A stretch of 64,000 nucleotides of DNA, taken from the NCBI GenBank assembly GCA_028281925.1, contig JANQIX010000010.1:1-64000 (forward strand), in the 5' to 3' direction. The notes below the pieces were generated by a model. The model made no database searches. It was not told the DNA's origin and saw nothing but the letters and a program-made list of their open reading frames with translations. Origin of the DNA: Alphaproteobacteria bacterium. GTDB lineage: Bacteria > Pseudomonadota > Alphaproteobacteria > DSM-16000 > Inquilinaceae. The position numbers and the translations under genes are program-made. This document shows positions 35,872-44,171 of this stretch, in pieces; the first letter of the stretch is position 1; the number at the start of each line of letters is the position of its first letter.

Positions 35872-36921
35872 ATGATGGCCAGCCAACCTGACCGCGACAG
35901 CCCGCATCTGCGCAATCTCTGGTACTTCGCCCTGCCGGGCGCGAAGCTGAAGCGCGCGAAGATGACCGCCACGGTGCTGCTCGGAGAGCCGATCCTGCTG
36001 GCGCGCGACAGCCAGGGCCAGCCCTTTGCCATCCGCAACATCTGCCCGCATCGGGGTATTCCGCTGACCCATGGCCGATTCGACGGTGCGGAAGTGGAAT
36101 GCGGCTATCACGGCTGGCGCTTCAACGGCGAAGGCCGCTGCACGGCCATCCCGTCGCTGACGGAAGACCAGAAACTGGACGTGAACCGCATCAAGGTGCG
36201 CCGCTATCCTTGCCGCGAGGTCCAGGGCAATATCTGGGTCTTCTTCGGCGATGAGGACCGAGATCCGGGCGATCCGCCCGTAGTCCCGGATATCGGCGAC
36301 CAGAAGCCGAAGCTGGTGGAAACCCAGGTCTTCGCCTGCGAGGTCGACCATGCCGTGGTCGGCCTGATGGACCCCGCCCACGGGCCGTACGTGCATGCGG
36401 CTTGGTGGTGGCGTTCGCGCCGGTCGATGCACGAAAAGGCCAAGACGTTCGCCCCGGCGCCGCTCGGCTTCCAGATGGTGCGCCACAAGCCGTCATCCAA
36501 TTCCGCCGGCTATAAGGTGCTGGGGGGCGAGATCACGACGGAGATCACCTTCAAGCTGCCGGGCGTGCGCGTGGAGCATATCCGGGCGGGCCGCCACGTG
36601 CTGTGCAACCTGACCGCCGTCACCCCCACCGGCGAAGGCACGACGCTGGTCAATCACGCGATCTACTGGACCCAGCCCTGGCTGACGCCGCTGACCCCCG
36701 TGTTCCGCCGCTTCGCCAAGACCTTCCTGGGCCAGGACCGGGTGATGGTGACCAAGCAGCAGGAAGGGTTGCGCTACAACCCCAACCTGATGCTGATCAA
36801 CGACGCGGATACGCAGGCCAAGTGGTACTACCGCCTGAAGAAGGAATGGCAGCGCTGCGAGGCGGAAGGCGGGGACTTCGTCAACCCGGTGAAGGAAACG
36901 GTGCTGCGCTGGCGCAGTTGA
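35872..36921 (+). CDS. Rieske [2Fe-2S] non-haem iron oxygenase, alpha subunit
   Basis: A 349-residue Rieske oxygenase. The cluster ligands are CPHRG (about residues 57-61) and CGYHGWRF (about 76-83). The catalytic mononuclear iron site is DHAVVGLMDPAHGPYVH, where the two histidines are spaced by four residues. Members hydroxylate or demethylate ring compounds; the substrate is unknown, and no reductase or ferredoxin gene is adjacent. The 3' 129 bases are repeated at 41006-41134, where an island has been inserted; the gene itself remains complete with a normal C-terminus (LRWRS). Confidence 0.9.
   Translation: MMASQPDRDSPHLRNLWYFALPGAKLKRAKMTATVLLGEPILLARDSQGQPFAIRNICPHRGIPLTHGRFDGAEVECGYHGWRFNGEGRCTAIPSLTEDQKLDVNRIKVRRYPCREVQGNIWVFFGDEDRDPGDPPVVPDIGDQKPKLVETQVFACEVDHAVVGLMDPAHGPYVHAAWWWRSRRSMHEKAKTFAPAPLGFQMVRHKPSSNSAGYKVLGGEITTEITFKLPGVRVEHIRAGRHVLCNLTAVTPTGEGTTLVNHAIYWTQPWLTPLTPVFRRFAKTFLGQDRVMVTKQQEGLRYNPNLMLINDADTQAKWYYRLKKEWQRCEAEGGDFVNPVKETVLRWRS
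36793..36921 (+). repeat. Left direct repeat: 3' end of the Rieske gene
   Basis: 129 bases, beginning at CTGATCAAC and ending with the TGA stop of the oxygenase, recur at 41006-41134 with four differences (125/129 identical). The sequences diverge at once on both outer sides. Confidence 0.95.
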
Positions 36922-36961
36922 GGAATGAAAGCAAGAAGGCTGATACTCCGGGGCAGGGGCG

Positions 36962-37111
36962 CCTCAGCTGAAATTGAGCGCCAATGCGACATCGAGCGCA
37001 ATCCGCCCCGCTTGCTGTTTATGGATCTCCGTGGAGGTGCAGATCTACCGTCCAGATCTTGTTTTTCCCTCAGCTTGGTTTCAAAGTTCGCCTATTCGGT
37101 CTGAGCTGAGG
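36962..37111. promoter_or_regulatory. Three CCTCAGCT motifs upstream of the ATPase gene
   Basis: CCTCAGCT occurs at 36962 and 37068, and its complement AGCTGAGG at 37104-37111, where it covers the ribosome site. The last two form an inverted pair with a 28-base spacer. It could be an operator or an mRNA fold hiding the start. A GGCGC/GCGCC hairpin also lies at about 36956-36982. Confidence 0.4.
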
Positions 37112-37115
37112 CAGA

Positions 37116-40100
37116 ATGGCCATTTCCTTTGCAGAAGCAACCCGACGTCTGCTCAGTGGGAACAAGCTGTCGTGGTCCTCCTTTGAGGGCAATAAGGCTG
37201 GGTCACTGACACTGACCCAAGCCGGGCAAAGGCGTCTGTTTGCTTTTCTGTTGACCCAAGACCGCGGGAAGGTCGCGCGTGGCGACGAGACGCTCTTCGC
37301 CGGACTAGTTGCCGCATGGAAAAGTGACGGCGACGATCCTGCGGTAGATCAGATCAGCGAGACACTTCGAGCGTCCAAGGACGCATGGCGGCTGTTTCGG
37401 ATAGAAGCGTCTGGCTTTGGCGGCCTGACGTTGTTTGGCGGGCCTGCATTCGATATGCGGGTCAATGGTGAGAATTGGTGCCTCAACGGGCAAAATGGAT
37501 CCGGCAAGACTTCGCTCGCCAGCGCGATAATCTGGGCTCTCACGGGAAAGCGCATTCGCGAACAAGATGGCCCTATCGAGGAAAAAGGAGATCGCTCGGT
37601 TGTCACTGATGAAGCCGGCAGGAAACTAGGCGATTGGCCCTCTTTTGCTTCATATCCGGCAACCCCAGCCGACCTAATAAAGCCGGTCGATGCTTGGGTC
37701 CGGTTGACTTTCGTGAATCAGCAAGGAACGGCCGCAGTCGCCTATCGACGGATAGTCTGTCCATCAGGACGCGATCCCGTATCAGAGGTCAAGATTGACC
37801 AGAGGCTGCTGACAGTCCCGCAGCTACTGGAGACGGGGCTATTGATGCCGGCGAGGCTGCCTCGAGTTGGCTTCGGCGACAAGAGCGGTTCACTGTACGA
37901 GGCTGTCAAGATGCTCACCGGCCTGGATCAGCTCTCTGACGTTGGCGAAGGCTCTGCGAATTTCACGCATGCCGGGAGGCGATTCCTCAAGTATGGCAAG
38001 GACAACGGTATCGAGCGCTGGGCTCAAACATTCAATGATGCAGTAGCGAGAGCGACAGAGCAGGCCGGAGAGTCGCAGTTCGCCTTGCCCGAATTCGAGG
38101 CGCTTGGTGAACAGACTCTTGTGAGCAATCTTAAGCAGGCTGCGAACGAGGCTCTGAAGCACGCGGGCATACATCTCGCGACCTTGAGCTCCGAAATTGC
38201 AGCTGGTGTTGATACGACAACTGCCGATGGGCGGACCGCTGTCCGCAATGCTGTGGGAGCGGCAAGGGCGGTTGTCGTGCAGAATACGAAGGGAGTCGAA
38301 CTGTTTGAGGCCTTGACAGCATTAGAGGAAGCAAAGAACGAAGAATTTCTTGCTGTTTATCCCGAAAAGATAAATGATGCACGAAGTATATTGAATCGCG
38401 CGCTATTGTGGCACCGTAGACAAACTGCCGACCAAAAATTCAGACTGAAAGCATTAGCGGCACAATTCTTCATACCTGCGCATGAACATGCTGACGTCAC
38501 ACATTGCCCGCTCTGCGCAGCGCTCCTATCATCACCGGAGCAACGGGCTCTGGCGGCCCAACTAGCCGAATTGCAGGAGGATGCTGCGGAAGCCGAGCGC
38601 AAGCTCGAAGATGTTTGTCTTGGCCTGGAGGCAGGTCTCGTCGAAGGTTTGCCTGCAGGGCTGAAACGGCATCGGGATCTGTTGGTAGCAATCGATCCGA
38701 GGGCGGACTACGCCACGGCGGTCCGCCGACGATTCAGTGAAGAATCGCCGTTTAGCGATGTCTTGGTCGGGATCGCTGAGAAAGTCATGGTACGTGTCGC
38801 AGATCAAGAGACCGCGTTGCCGACATTCGAGTTTGTTGCATATGAACCTTTGGAAGATGAGACAGAGTCTGCGAATTCCTTTCGTCGCAGTCTGAATGAC
38901 TTCGACCGGCTAGTTGCGCTAGTCGCATGGGGGGCGGAGTATCAAAATGATTTTAGGGTTGCTTGGTCGAGCATAGTGGGGCGAGCGCGGGCTGATGGTA
39001 CGTATCCCGCGGATAGTGTTGAGGCCCAACTCCGTGCATTGGAGGAAGCACAATCGAAGGCTGATCCGTTGGATGCATTGTCCAAGACCCTCTCAAGAGC
39101 CGCTGAGGCGGCAGAGAAATGGAACATCATTCATAGCGAACAAGAATTGCGTAAGACAATTGCAACAGCATTGGAACCTCTCAAGGATCTGCGTTCGCTT
39201 GTTGCCGCGGAAACTGCCCGCTCAATCGCAAATTTATCGAACAGAATTAGGAAAGTTGTTGAACGTATTCATCTACGGGAACGCTTAGATTATGAGCAGA
39301 CGTCACTGGGCAAGAAAGCCGTTAATGTTGGCGGCAGTTTTGAGCCTGGTATGCGAATTGATGCAGCCCTCGTAGCTAACTCGTCGTGGCTGCGGGCAAT
39401 TCTATGGGCATTCATCCTTGCATTGCGCGAAGAGACGATCGAAGGCCTGGGCTACAATCCGTTCCCGCTGATGGTGCTCGACGATCCGCAGACGAGCTTT
39501 GATCCCCGAAACAAGCGCAAATGGGCGCAGGAACTTGCACGCCTAGCGAATTTGGACGGTTCAAAGATTCAAGGACTGCAGCTCTTCCTCACTACTCACG
39601 AGAGGCAATTCTTCCAGTGCTTGGTAGACATCGAACACCTTAACGGAGAAAGAGGCCTGATTGGCGGTGTCAATAAGACTTCTGGTGTGACGACGATTGT
39701 TAATGCTGGTTGGCTGCAACGAGTTTGGCAGGAGGCCGATGAAAGCAATGACGATGCGTGCGCTCGCGATTACATATCCGATGTTCGCATCTATTGCGAA
39801 GATTTGTTGAAATTCATGCTACGTGGTGAAGGGCCAAGGATTCCCAATCTCAGCTTGGATGGCTTGAAGGAGGAGCTGAAACGGTTGCATGCCGCCCATG
39901 TGCCGCCTTTCGACCGAAAGGCCTTTGCAGATCTCCTCAAGACGCTGGACGGCGGCGGCGGCAAACCGATGAAGCTGCTCAACGAGACTCATCATAAGGA
40001 TGATGAGAGTCTTGGACTGGCGGAGGCTAAGGATGTTAAGGAATTTTGGGAAAATAAGTTGATGAACCAGATCGAATACTCTTTTGAGGTATACGATCGT

Positions 40101-41009
40101 TTTGAATCTTTTTACGGCGAACCTCGAACCTTTCCTTGGGCCAAGACTGTAATTCCGTTTCCCGAAGGATTCCGAGAAGATGTCAAGGCACTGACACTGC
40201 TCCAGACCGGAATTGCGGCGGCGGCAGAAACCGGCGGTCGAGCTGGCGATGGGATAGTCACTGTCGAGGAATGGCAGTCGACCACATCGATTAACCTGTC
40301 CAATCATGAGATCTACCAGCTAACCACCGGAACATTGGATCCAGTCGCGGCAATTGGCGATCTGATCATTGTCTGCAAACACGCCAAAGTAAGACCTCGC
40401 AACTTAGTCGTTGCTGCGTATGGAAATTCGTTGTTGGCGCGTCGCTACAATGAGATGGAGGCGCATCCCGAGATCGCAGTGCTCACCGGCCAGTCGGTGG
40501 ATCCCTATGCACTTCCCGAGCCGGTGATCGTCGCTCCAGAGTCCGCTAAGCTGGCCAAGATTGTGGGCACGCTCTTCGCTGCACAACATTTGCCAGTCCC
40601 CACCCTCAATCCAACCGCTGAAATCGTTGCCCTAAAGGACTTCAACGTCCCGCGACAGCTGCTCGACGGTGCGCGCCTCTTCGAAGTACGGGGTCGTAGC
40701 GCTGAACCAATTGCTCTCGAGGGACAAACCCTGCTCACCCGTGAACCAGCCACGTCTATCGAACAGGTCCGAGCAATTGACGGCCGACCCGTCGTTGCGT
40801 TTGATGAAGATGGGACGCGGTATTTCAAGCGATTGCGCTGCCGTGACGATTTCGCAGTGCTGGAAAGCCTGAATCCTGATGGTACCACGGCCGCCGTACT
40901 CTTGAGCATCTCTGGCGCACAGGGGCTTCCAAAGCTTGCAAAGGTACTTGAAGTAATTGGCGTTCTGTTTGATCCGCCCACCTCCAAGAATCAAGGAAGC
41001 GAAATCTGA
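37116..41009 (+). CDS. SMC/Rad50-like ATPase fused to C-terminal LexA-like (S24) modules
   Basis: A 1297-residue protein. Walker A is GQNGSGKT (125-132), Walker B MVLDDPQTSF (786-795) and the switch histidine is His828 (LTTHERQF). Between them are long helical stretches with a CPLC pair at 464-467, placed like a Rad50/RloC zinc hook. After the ATPase head, about 470 residues follow. Two consecutive segments read like S24 (LexA/UmuD) folds: about 1070-1140 (DPVAAIGDLIIV then RPRNLVVAAYGN) and about 1185-1260 (FEVRGRSAEPI, FDEDGTRYFKRL). The second has Ser1195 and Lys1238, spaced like a LexA dyad. It is the only gene of a low-GC island. A DNA-damage- or phage-sensing defence ATPase is inferred, not shown. 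Confidence 0.8.
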   Translation: MAISFAEATRRLLSGNKLSWSSFEGNKAGSLTLTQAGQRRLFAFLLTQDRGKVARGDETLFAGLVAAWKSDGDDPAVDQISETLRASKDAWRLFRIEASGFGGLTLFGGPAFDMRVNGENWCLNGQNGSGKTSLASAIIWALTGKRIREQDGPIEEKGDRSVVTDEAGRKLGDWPSFASYPATPADLIKPVDAWVRLTFVNQQGTAAVAYRRIVCPSGRDPVSEVKIDQRLLTVPQLLETGLLMPARLPRVGFGDKSGSLYEAVKMLTGLDQLSDVGEGSANFTHAGRRFLKYGKDNGIERWAQTFNDAVARATEQAGESQFALPEFEALGEQTLVSNLKQAANEALKHAGIHLATLSSEIAAGVDTTTADGRTAVRNAVGAARAVVVQNTKGVELFEALTALEEAKNEEFLAVYPEKINDARSILNRALLWHRRQTADQKFRLKALAAQFFIPAHEHADVTHCPLCAALLSSPEQRALAAQLAELQEDAAEAERKLEDVCLGLEAGLVEGLPAGLKRHRDLLVAIDPRADYATAVRRRFSEESPFSDVLVGIAEKVMVRVADQETALPTFEFVAYEPLEDETESANSFRRSLNDFDRLVALVAWGAEYQNDFRVAWSSIVGRARADGTYPADSVEAQLRALEEAQSKADPLDALSKTLSRAAEAAEKWNIIHSEQELRKTIATALEPLKDLRSLVAAETARSIANLSNRIRKVVERIHLRERLDYEQTSLGKKAVNVGGSFEPGMRIDAALVANSSWLRAILWAFILALREETIEGLGYNPFPLMVLDDPQTSFDPRNKRKWAQELARLANLDGSKIQGLQLFLTTHERQFFQCLVDIEHLNGERGLIGGVNKTSGVTTIVNAGWLQRVWQEADESNDDACARDYISDVRIYCEDLLKFMLRGEGPRIPNLSLDGLKEELKRLHAAHVPPFDRKAFADLLKTLDGGGGKPMKLLNETHHKDDESLGLAEAKDVKEFWENKLMNQIEYSFEVYDRFESFYGEPRTFPWAKTVIPFPEGFREDVKALTLLQTGIAAAAETGGRAGDGIVTVEEWQSTTSINLSNHEIYQLTTGTLDPVAAIGDLIIVCKHAKVRPRNLVVAAYGNSLLARRYNEMEAHPEIAVLTGQSVDPYALPEPVIVAPESAKLAKIVGTLFAAQHLPVPTLNPTAEIVALKDFNVPRQLLDGARLFEVRGRSAEPIALEGQTLLTREPATSIEQVRAIDGRPVVAFDEDGTRYFKRLRCRDDFAVLESLNPDGTTAAVLLSISGAQGLPKLAKVLEVIGVLFDPPTSKNQGSEI

Positions 41010-41134
41010 TCAATGACGCGGATACGCAGGCCAAGTGGTACTACCGCCTGAAGAAGGAATGGCAGCGCTGCGAGGCCGAAGGCGGCGACTTCGTCAACCC
41101 GGTGAAGGAAACGGTGCTGCGCTGGCGCAGCTGA
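41006..41134 (+). repeat. Right direct repeat: detached 3' end of the Rieske gene
   Basis: This is the second copy of the 129-base Rieske 3' end, ending at TGA 41132-41134. It has no start codon and is a remnant. All four differences from the left copy (AAC/AAT, GCG/GCC, GGG/GGC, AGT/AGC) keep the amino acid. The ATPase stop codon, TGA 41007-41009, is formed by bases 2-4 of this repeat. Downstream host sequence continues directly into ribA, so this copy marks the original locus end. Confidence 0.95.
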
Positions 41135-41143
41135 CGAAGACCG

Positions 41144-42292
41144 TCAGAGCATATGGCCGCTGCGCTGGCGCTTGGTGCGCAGATAGAATTCGTTGTGGCC
41201 GTTGGCAGGAAACGCGTGCGGCACTCGGGCGGTCACCTCAATGCCGAATCGGGCCAGCTGATCCAGCTTATCGGGATTGTTGGTCATCAGCCGGACCTGG
41301 CGAAAGCCGAGCTGGCGCAGCATCTCCGCCGCCGGCAAGTAGAGGCGTTCGTCGGCGTCGTAGCCCAGCATCTCATTGGCATCGACCGTGTCGAATTCCG
41401 CATCCTGCAGACGATAGGCGCGCAGCTTGTTGATCAGGCCGATGCCCCGGCCTTCCTGCGCAAGATACAAGAGGATGCCGCTGCCCTGGCGGGCAATCTC
41501 AGCGATCGCGCCGCGCAGCTGCTGCCCGCAGTCGCAACGCAGCGAGCCCAGCAAATCGCCGGTGAAGCATTCCGAATGCAGCCGCACCAAGACGGGAACG
41601 TCGGCCGCGGGCTCGCCGATGACGATCGCCAGGTGCTCTTGCCCGCCGTCGCCGGGCCGGAAGGCGATCACGCGGGTATCCGCCGCCGCATCCAGCGGCA
41701 CGGCGGCGTCGGCGACATGGCGCAGACTGCGGGCGGCGTGATGCTGGTAGTGATCGATATCGAAGGCGGAAACGGACAGGATGTCGAGCCGCGCCACCAG
41801 GCGTTCCGTCGCCAACGGGCGTTCCACGGGCGCGACAACGGCCGCCGGCAAAAGCCGGGCGAGCTTGGCTAGCTGCGTCACGGCAACGGCACCGTCACGG
41901 CTGGCAGGGCCGACCGGACGGCAATTGAAGTCCGCGATGCGGTCGCCGTCGACGGCCTGCGACGGGTCGCTCAGACGCCGGACCAGATCGGCCGTCAACG
42001 CATCGCCGGCTTCGATCACGATGACGCCGGCCTGTTCCGCGCACAGGCCGATCGCCGCCGCTCGCTGCATGGTCAGGACCAAAGCGGGGGCCACGCCGGT
42101 CAGCTCGCGCATGCGCGCGATGCCCACATCGGTCAGCGACTCCACGGAACAGGTCAAGAGGGCGGGACCGAAATCGGGGCGGACGAGGACGGGATCGCCG
42201 CGGCGCAACTCACCCGCCGCGCGGTCGACGGCACGCAGGCTTGCCTGGCGGTCCAATGGACCGGGGCGCGACGTATCTGTGGACAACGGCAT
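41144..42292 (-). CDS. ribA: GTP cyclohydrolase II with degenerate RibB-like N-terminal domain
   Basis: A 382-residue protein (start MPLSTDTSRP at 42292; the frame is open to 42382). The C-terminal half is GTP cyclohydrolase II, the first step of riboflavin synthesis: zinc ligands Cys242, Cys253 and Cys255 (HSECFTGDLLGSLRCDC), QEGRGIGL and a TNNPDK motif. The N-terminal ~190 residues resemble DHBP synthase (RibB) but lack its acidic catalytic motifs, so only the RibA activity is expected, as is common in alphaproteobacteria. It was originally tail-to-tail with the Rieske gene. Confidence 0.9.
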   Translation of the reverse strand: MPLSTDTSRPGPLDRQASLRAVDRAAGELRRGDPVLVRPDFGPALLTCSVESLTDVGIARMRELTGVAPALVLTMQRAAAIGLCAEQAGVIVIEAGDALTADLVRRLSDPSQAVDGDRIADFNCRPVGPASRDGAVAVTQLAKLARLLPAAVVAPVERPLATERLVARLDILSVSAFDIDHYQHHAARSLRHVADAAVPLDAAADTRVIAFRPGDGGQEHLAIVIGEPAADVPVLVRLHSECFTGDLLGSLRCDCGQQLRGAIAEIARQGSGILLYLAQEGRGIGLINKLRAYRLQDAEFDTVDANEMLGYDADERLYLPAAEMLRQLGFRQVRLMTNNPDKLDQLARFGIEVTARVPHAFPANGHNEFYLRTKRQRSGHML

Positions 42293-42506
42293 CGTCGGCC
42301 ACGCTACACCAATCCGCCGGTGAGCGGGAGGGTTGCGCGTGTCGCCGCCTGGCAGCCGATCAGCCGGCCATCGCAACGCCACACTATCGATGCTATGGTC
42401 CGCATCGTATGGTCGCAGGGTCTCCGGCCAGCATGGTCCGACTGATCGACAATTCGGGCCGGGTGCTGCTATGTGGGGCTATGTGTGATGACATCAGTGC
42501 AGGACC

Positions 42507-43196
42507 ATGACGACCAATAAGAAGATCCTGCTGGTCGATGACGACGATACGCTGCGGGGGTCATTGGCCGAGCAGCTTGAACTCCTCGAAGAGTTCTCGA
42601 CCAGCGAGGCGCCGACGGCGTCTGAAGCGCTTGCCAAGGCCAAGGACACGTATTTCGACTGCATCCTGTTGGATGTGGGTCTGCCGGACATGGACGGGCG
42701 CGACCTCTGCCGCCTGATGCGGCGCAGCGGCGTGCGCAGCCCGATCATCATGCTGACGGCGGTGGATACGGATGCCGACGCCATTCTCGGCCTCGACAGC
42801 GGCGCCAACGACTATGTCACCAAGCCTTTCCGGCTTGGGGTCCTGCTGGCGCGGATTCGCGCCCAGCTGCGCCAGTTCGAACAAAGCGAAGATGCCGTCT
42901 TCACAATCGGCCCGTATTCGTTCCGGCCCAGTGCGAAGATGCTGATCGACGAAGCGAAGAACATGAAGGTGCGATTGACCGAGAAGGAAACGGCAATCCT
43001 CAAATATCTCTACCGCGTCGGAAACAAGGTGGTCGGGCGTGATACGCTTCTGGGTGAAGTGTGGGGCTATAACGCCGGCGTCACCACCCATACGCTTGAA
43101 ACGCATGTTTACCGTTTGCGGCAGAAGATTGAAGACGACCCTTCCAGTGCTAAGCTACTTGTCACCGAACCAGGTGGCTATCGTCTCGTGACTTGA
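42507..43196 (+). CDS. OmpR/PhoB-family response regulator, CenR-like
   Basis: A 229-residue two-domain regulator. The receiver has VDDDD and phospho-acceptor Asp56 (ILLDVGLPDMDG), with a conserved lysine in YVTKPFR. The winged helix carries RLTEKETAILKYLYR and TTHTLETHVYRLRQKIE. The LTEKE-to-WGYNAG stretch strongly resembles CenR, the essential cell-envelope regulator of Caulobacter and other alphaproteobacteria, partnered by CenK. The partner kinase is not here, which fits the usual orphan location of cenR. Assignment to CenR rests on my recall of the family pattern. Confidence 0.75.
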   Translation: MTTNKKILLVDDDDTLRGSLAEQLELLEEFSTSEAPTASEALAKAKDTYFDCILLDVGLPDMDGRDLCRLMRRSGVRSPIIMLTAVDTDADAILGLDSGANDYVTKPFRLGVLLARIRAQLRQFEQSEDAVFTIGPYSFRPSAKMLIDEAKNMKVRLTEKETAILKYLYRVGNKVVGRDTLLGEVWGYNAGVTTHTLETHVYRLRQKIEDDPSSAKLLVTEPGGYRLVT

Positions 43197-43322
43197 GATT
43201 GGACTGCGGACCGACGCGTTGGCTTTTCCCTCGACTTCCCCTTCCGGCACTGCCACAGTGCCTGAGATCCAGTGCACCCGGCTCCGGATCGGCGCTTGCT
43301 TGAAACGACTCAGTCCTCGCCT

Positions 43323-44153
43323 ATGACCGACCGGGATCCCTTCCACGTCAAGTTCTGGGGCGTTCGCGGCAGCATCGCTTGCCCCGGTCCGGGCACGGTG
43401 CGGTACGGCGGCAATACCACGTGCCTTGAGATCCGCTGCGGCTCGCATTTGCTGGTGATCGACGGTGGCACGGGCATGCGGCCCCTGGGCAGCGCCTTGC
43501 TGAAGGAACGGCCGTCGCATGTCGACGTGCTGTTCACCCACACCCATTTCGACCATGTCGTCGGCGTGCCGTTCTTCCAGCCGGCCTATTTCAAGGATGT
43601 CCGGGTCACGTTCTGGGCCGGACACCTGTTGCCGGAAACGACGCTGCAAGCGGTGCTGTGCGACATGATGATGGCACCGCTGTTCCCGGTGCCGCTTCAC
43701 ATCTTCCAGTCCTGCGAATACCGGGACTTCACCGCCGGCGACAGCTTCGAAATCAAGCCGGGTGTGGTGATAAGCACTTGCCCGCTCAACCACCCCAATC
43801 GCGCGACCGGCTATCGGGTCGACTTCGACGGCCGCAGCGTGGCGGTGATCACCGACACCGAACATGTCCCGGACAGCCCGGACAGCGCCATTGTCCAGCT
43901 TGTTCAGGGCTGCGATGCCATGATCTACGATTCCATGTTCACGGATGAGGAGTTTCCACGCTTCAAGTCGTGGGGCCATTCGACGTGGCAGGAATGCCTG
44001 CGCATCGCCGATGCCGCCGATGTCCGGCTCGCGGTTCCCTTCCACCACGATCCCAACCATGACGATGATTTCATGGATCGGGTGGCCGACGAGGCGGCGG
44101 CAGCGCGCCCGGGCACGATCGTGGCTAAGGAAGGCGACGTCCTGCACCTCTAG
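43323..44153 (+). CDS. Metallo-beta-lactamase-fold hydrolase
   Basis: A 276-residue enzyme opening with FWGVRGSIACPGPGTVRYGG, the signature of a widespread cyclic-phosphodiesterase-like MBL subgroup. Metal ligands include His73, His75, Asp77 and His78 (HTHFDH), with later His and Asp residues in TDTEH and FHHDP. The start is taken at 43323 because the family begins there. It lies 126 bases after the regulator on the same strand and 18 bases before the methyltransferase gene. The natural substrate is unknown; cleavage of a nucleotide or RNA phosphodiester is possible. Confidence 0.8.
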   Translation: MTDRDPFHVKFWGVRGSIACPGPGTVRYGGNTTCLEIRCGSHLLVIDGGTGMRPLGSALLKERPSHVDVLFTHTHFDHVVGVPFFQPAYFKDVRVTFWAGHLLPETTLQAVLCDMMMAPLFPVPLHIFQSCEYRDFTAGDSFEIKPGVVISTCPLNHPNRATGYRVDFDGRSVAVITDTEHVPDSPDSAIVQLVQGCDAMIYDSMFTDEEFPRFKSWGHSTWQECLRIADAADVRLAVPFHHDPNHDDDFMDRVADEAAAARPGTIVAKEGDVLHL

Positions 44154-44171
44154 CGATCGGATCTGACAGGC

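Larger units (their letters stand above)
36793..41134 (+). mobile_element. Small genomic island inserted at the 3' end of the Rieske gene
   Basis: About 4.1 kb of foreign-looking DNA (36922-41005) sits between the two copies of the Rieske 3' end. Its G+C is visibly lower: the line 39241-39300 has 23 G or C in 60, while host genes on either side are near two thirds. Codons such as ATT, GAT and TTG are frequent. It contains one large gene, an SMC-like ATPase, and no integrase, transposase or resolvase. Regeneration of a host gene end resembles how e14 and phage 21 sit in icd. The mechanism is unknown; homologous exchange with a related donor locus is an alternative. Confidence 0.8.

Noticed and set aside
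36922..41005. Integrase, transposase or toxin gene inside the island
   Set aside because: I looked for a recombinase-type catalytic pattern and for another gene of credible length; only the ATPase frame is supported, and the 194 bases before it are not coding.
37116..41009. Identification of the ATPase as RloC, PrrC or Lamassu
   Set aside because: It shares the ATPase head and a CxxC pair but lacks a visible anticodon-nuclease region or partner genes, and the S24-like end is not part of those systems as I know them.
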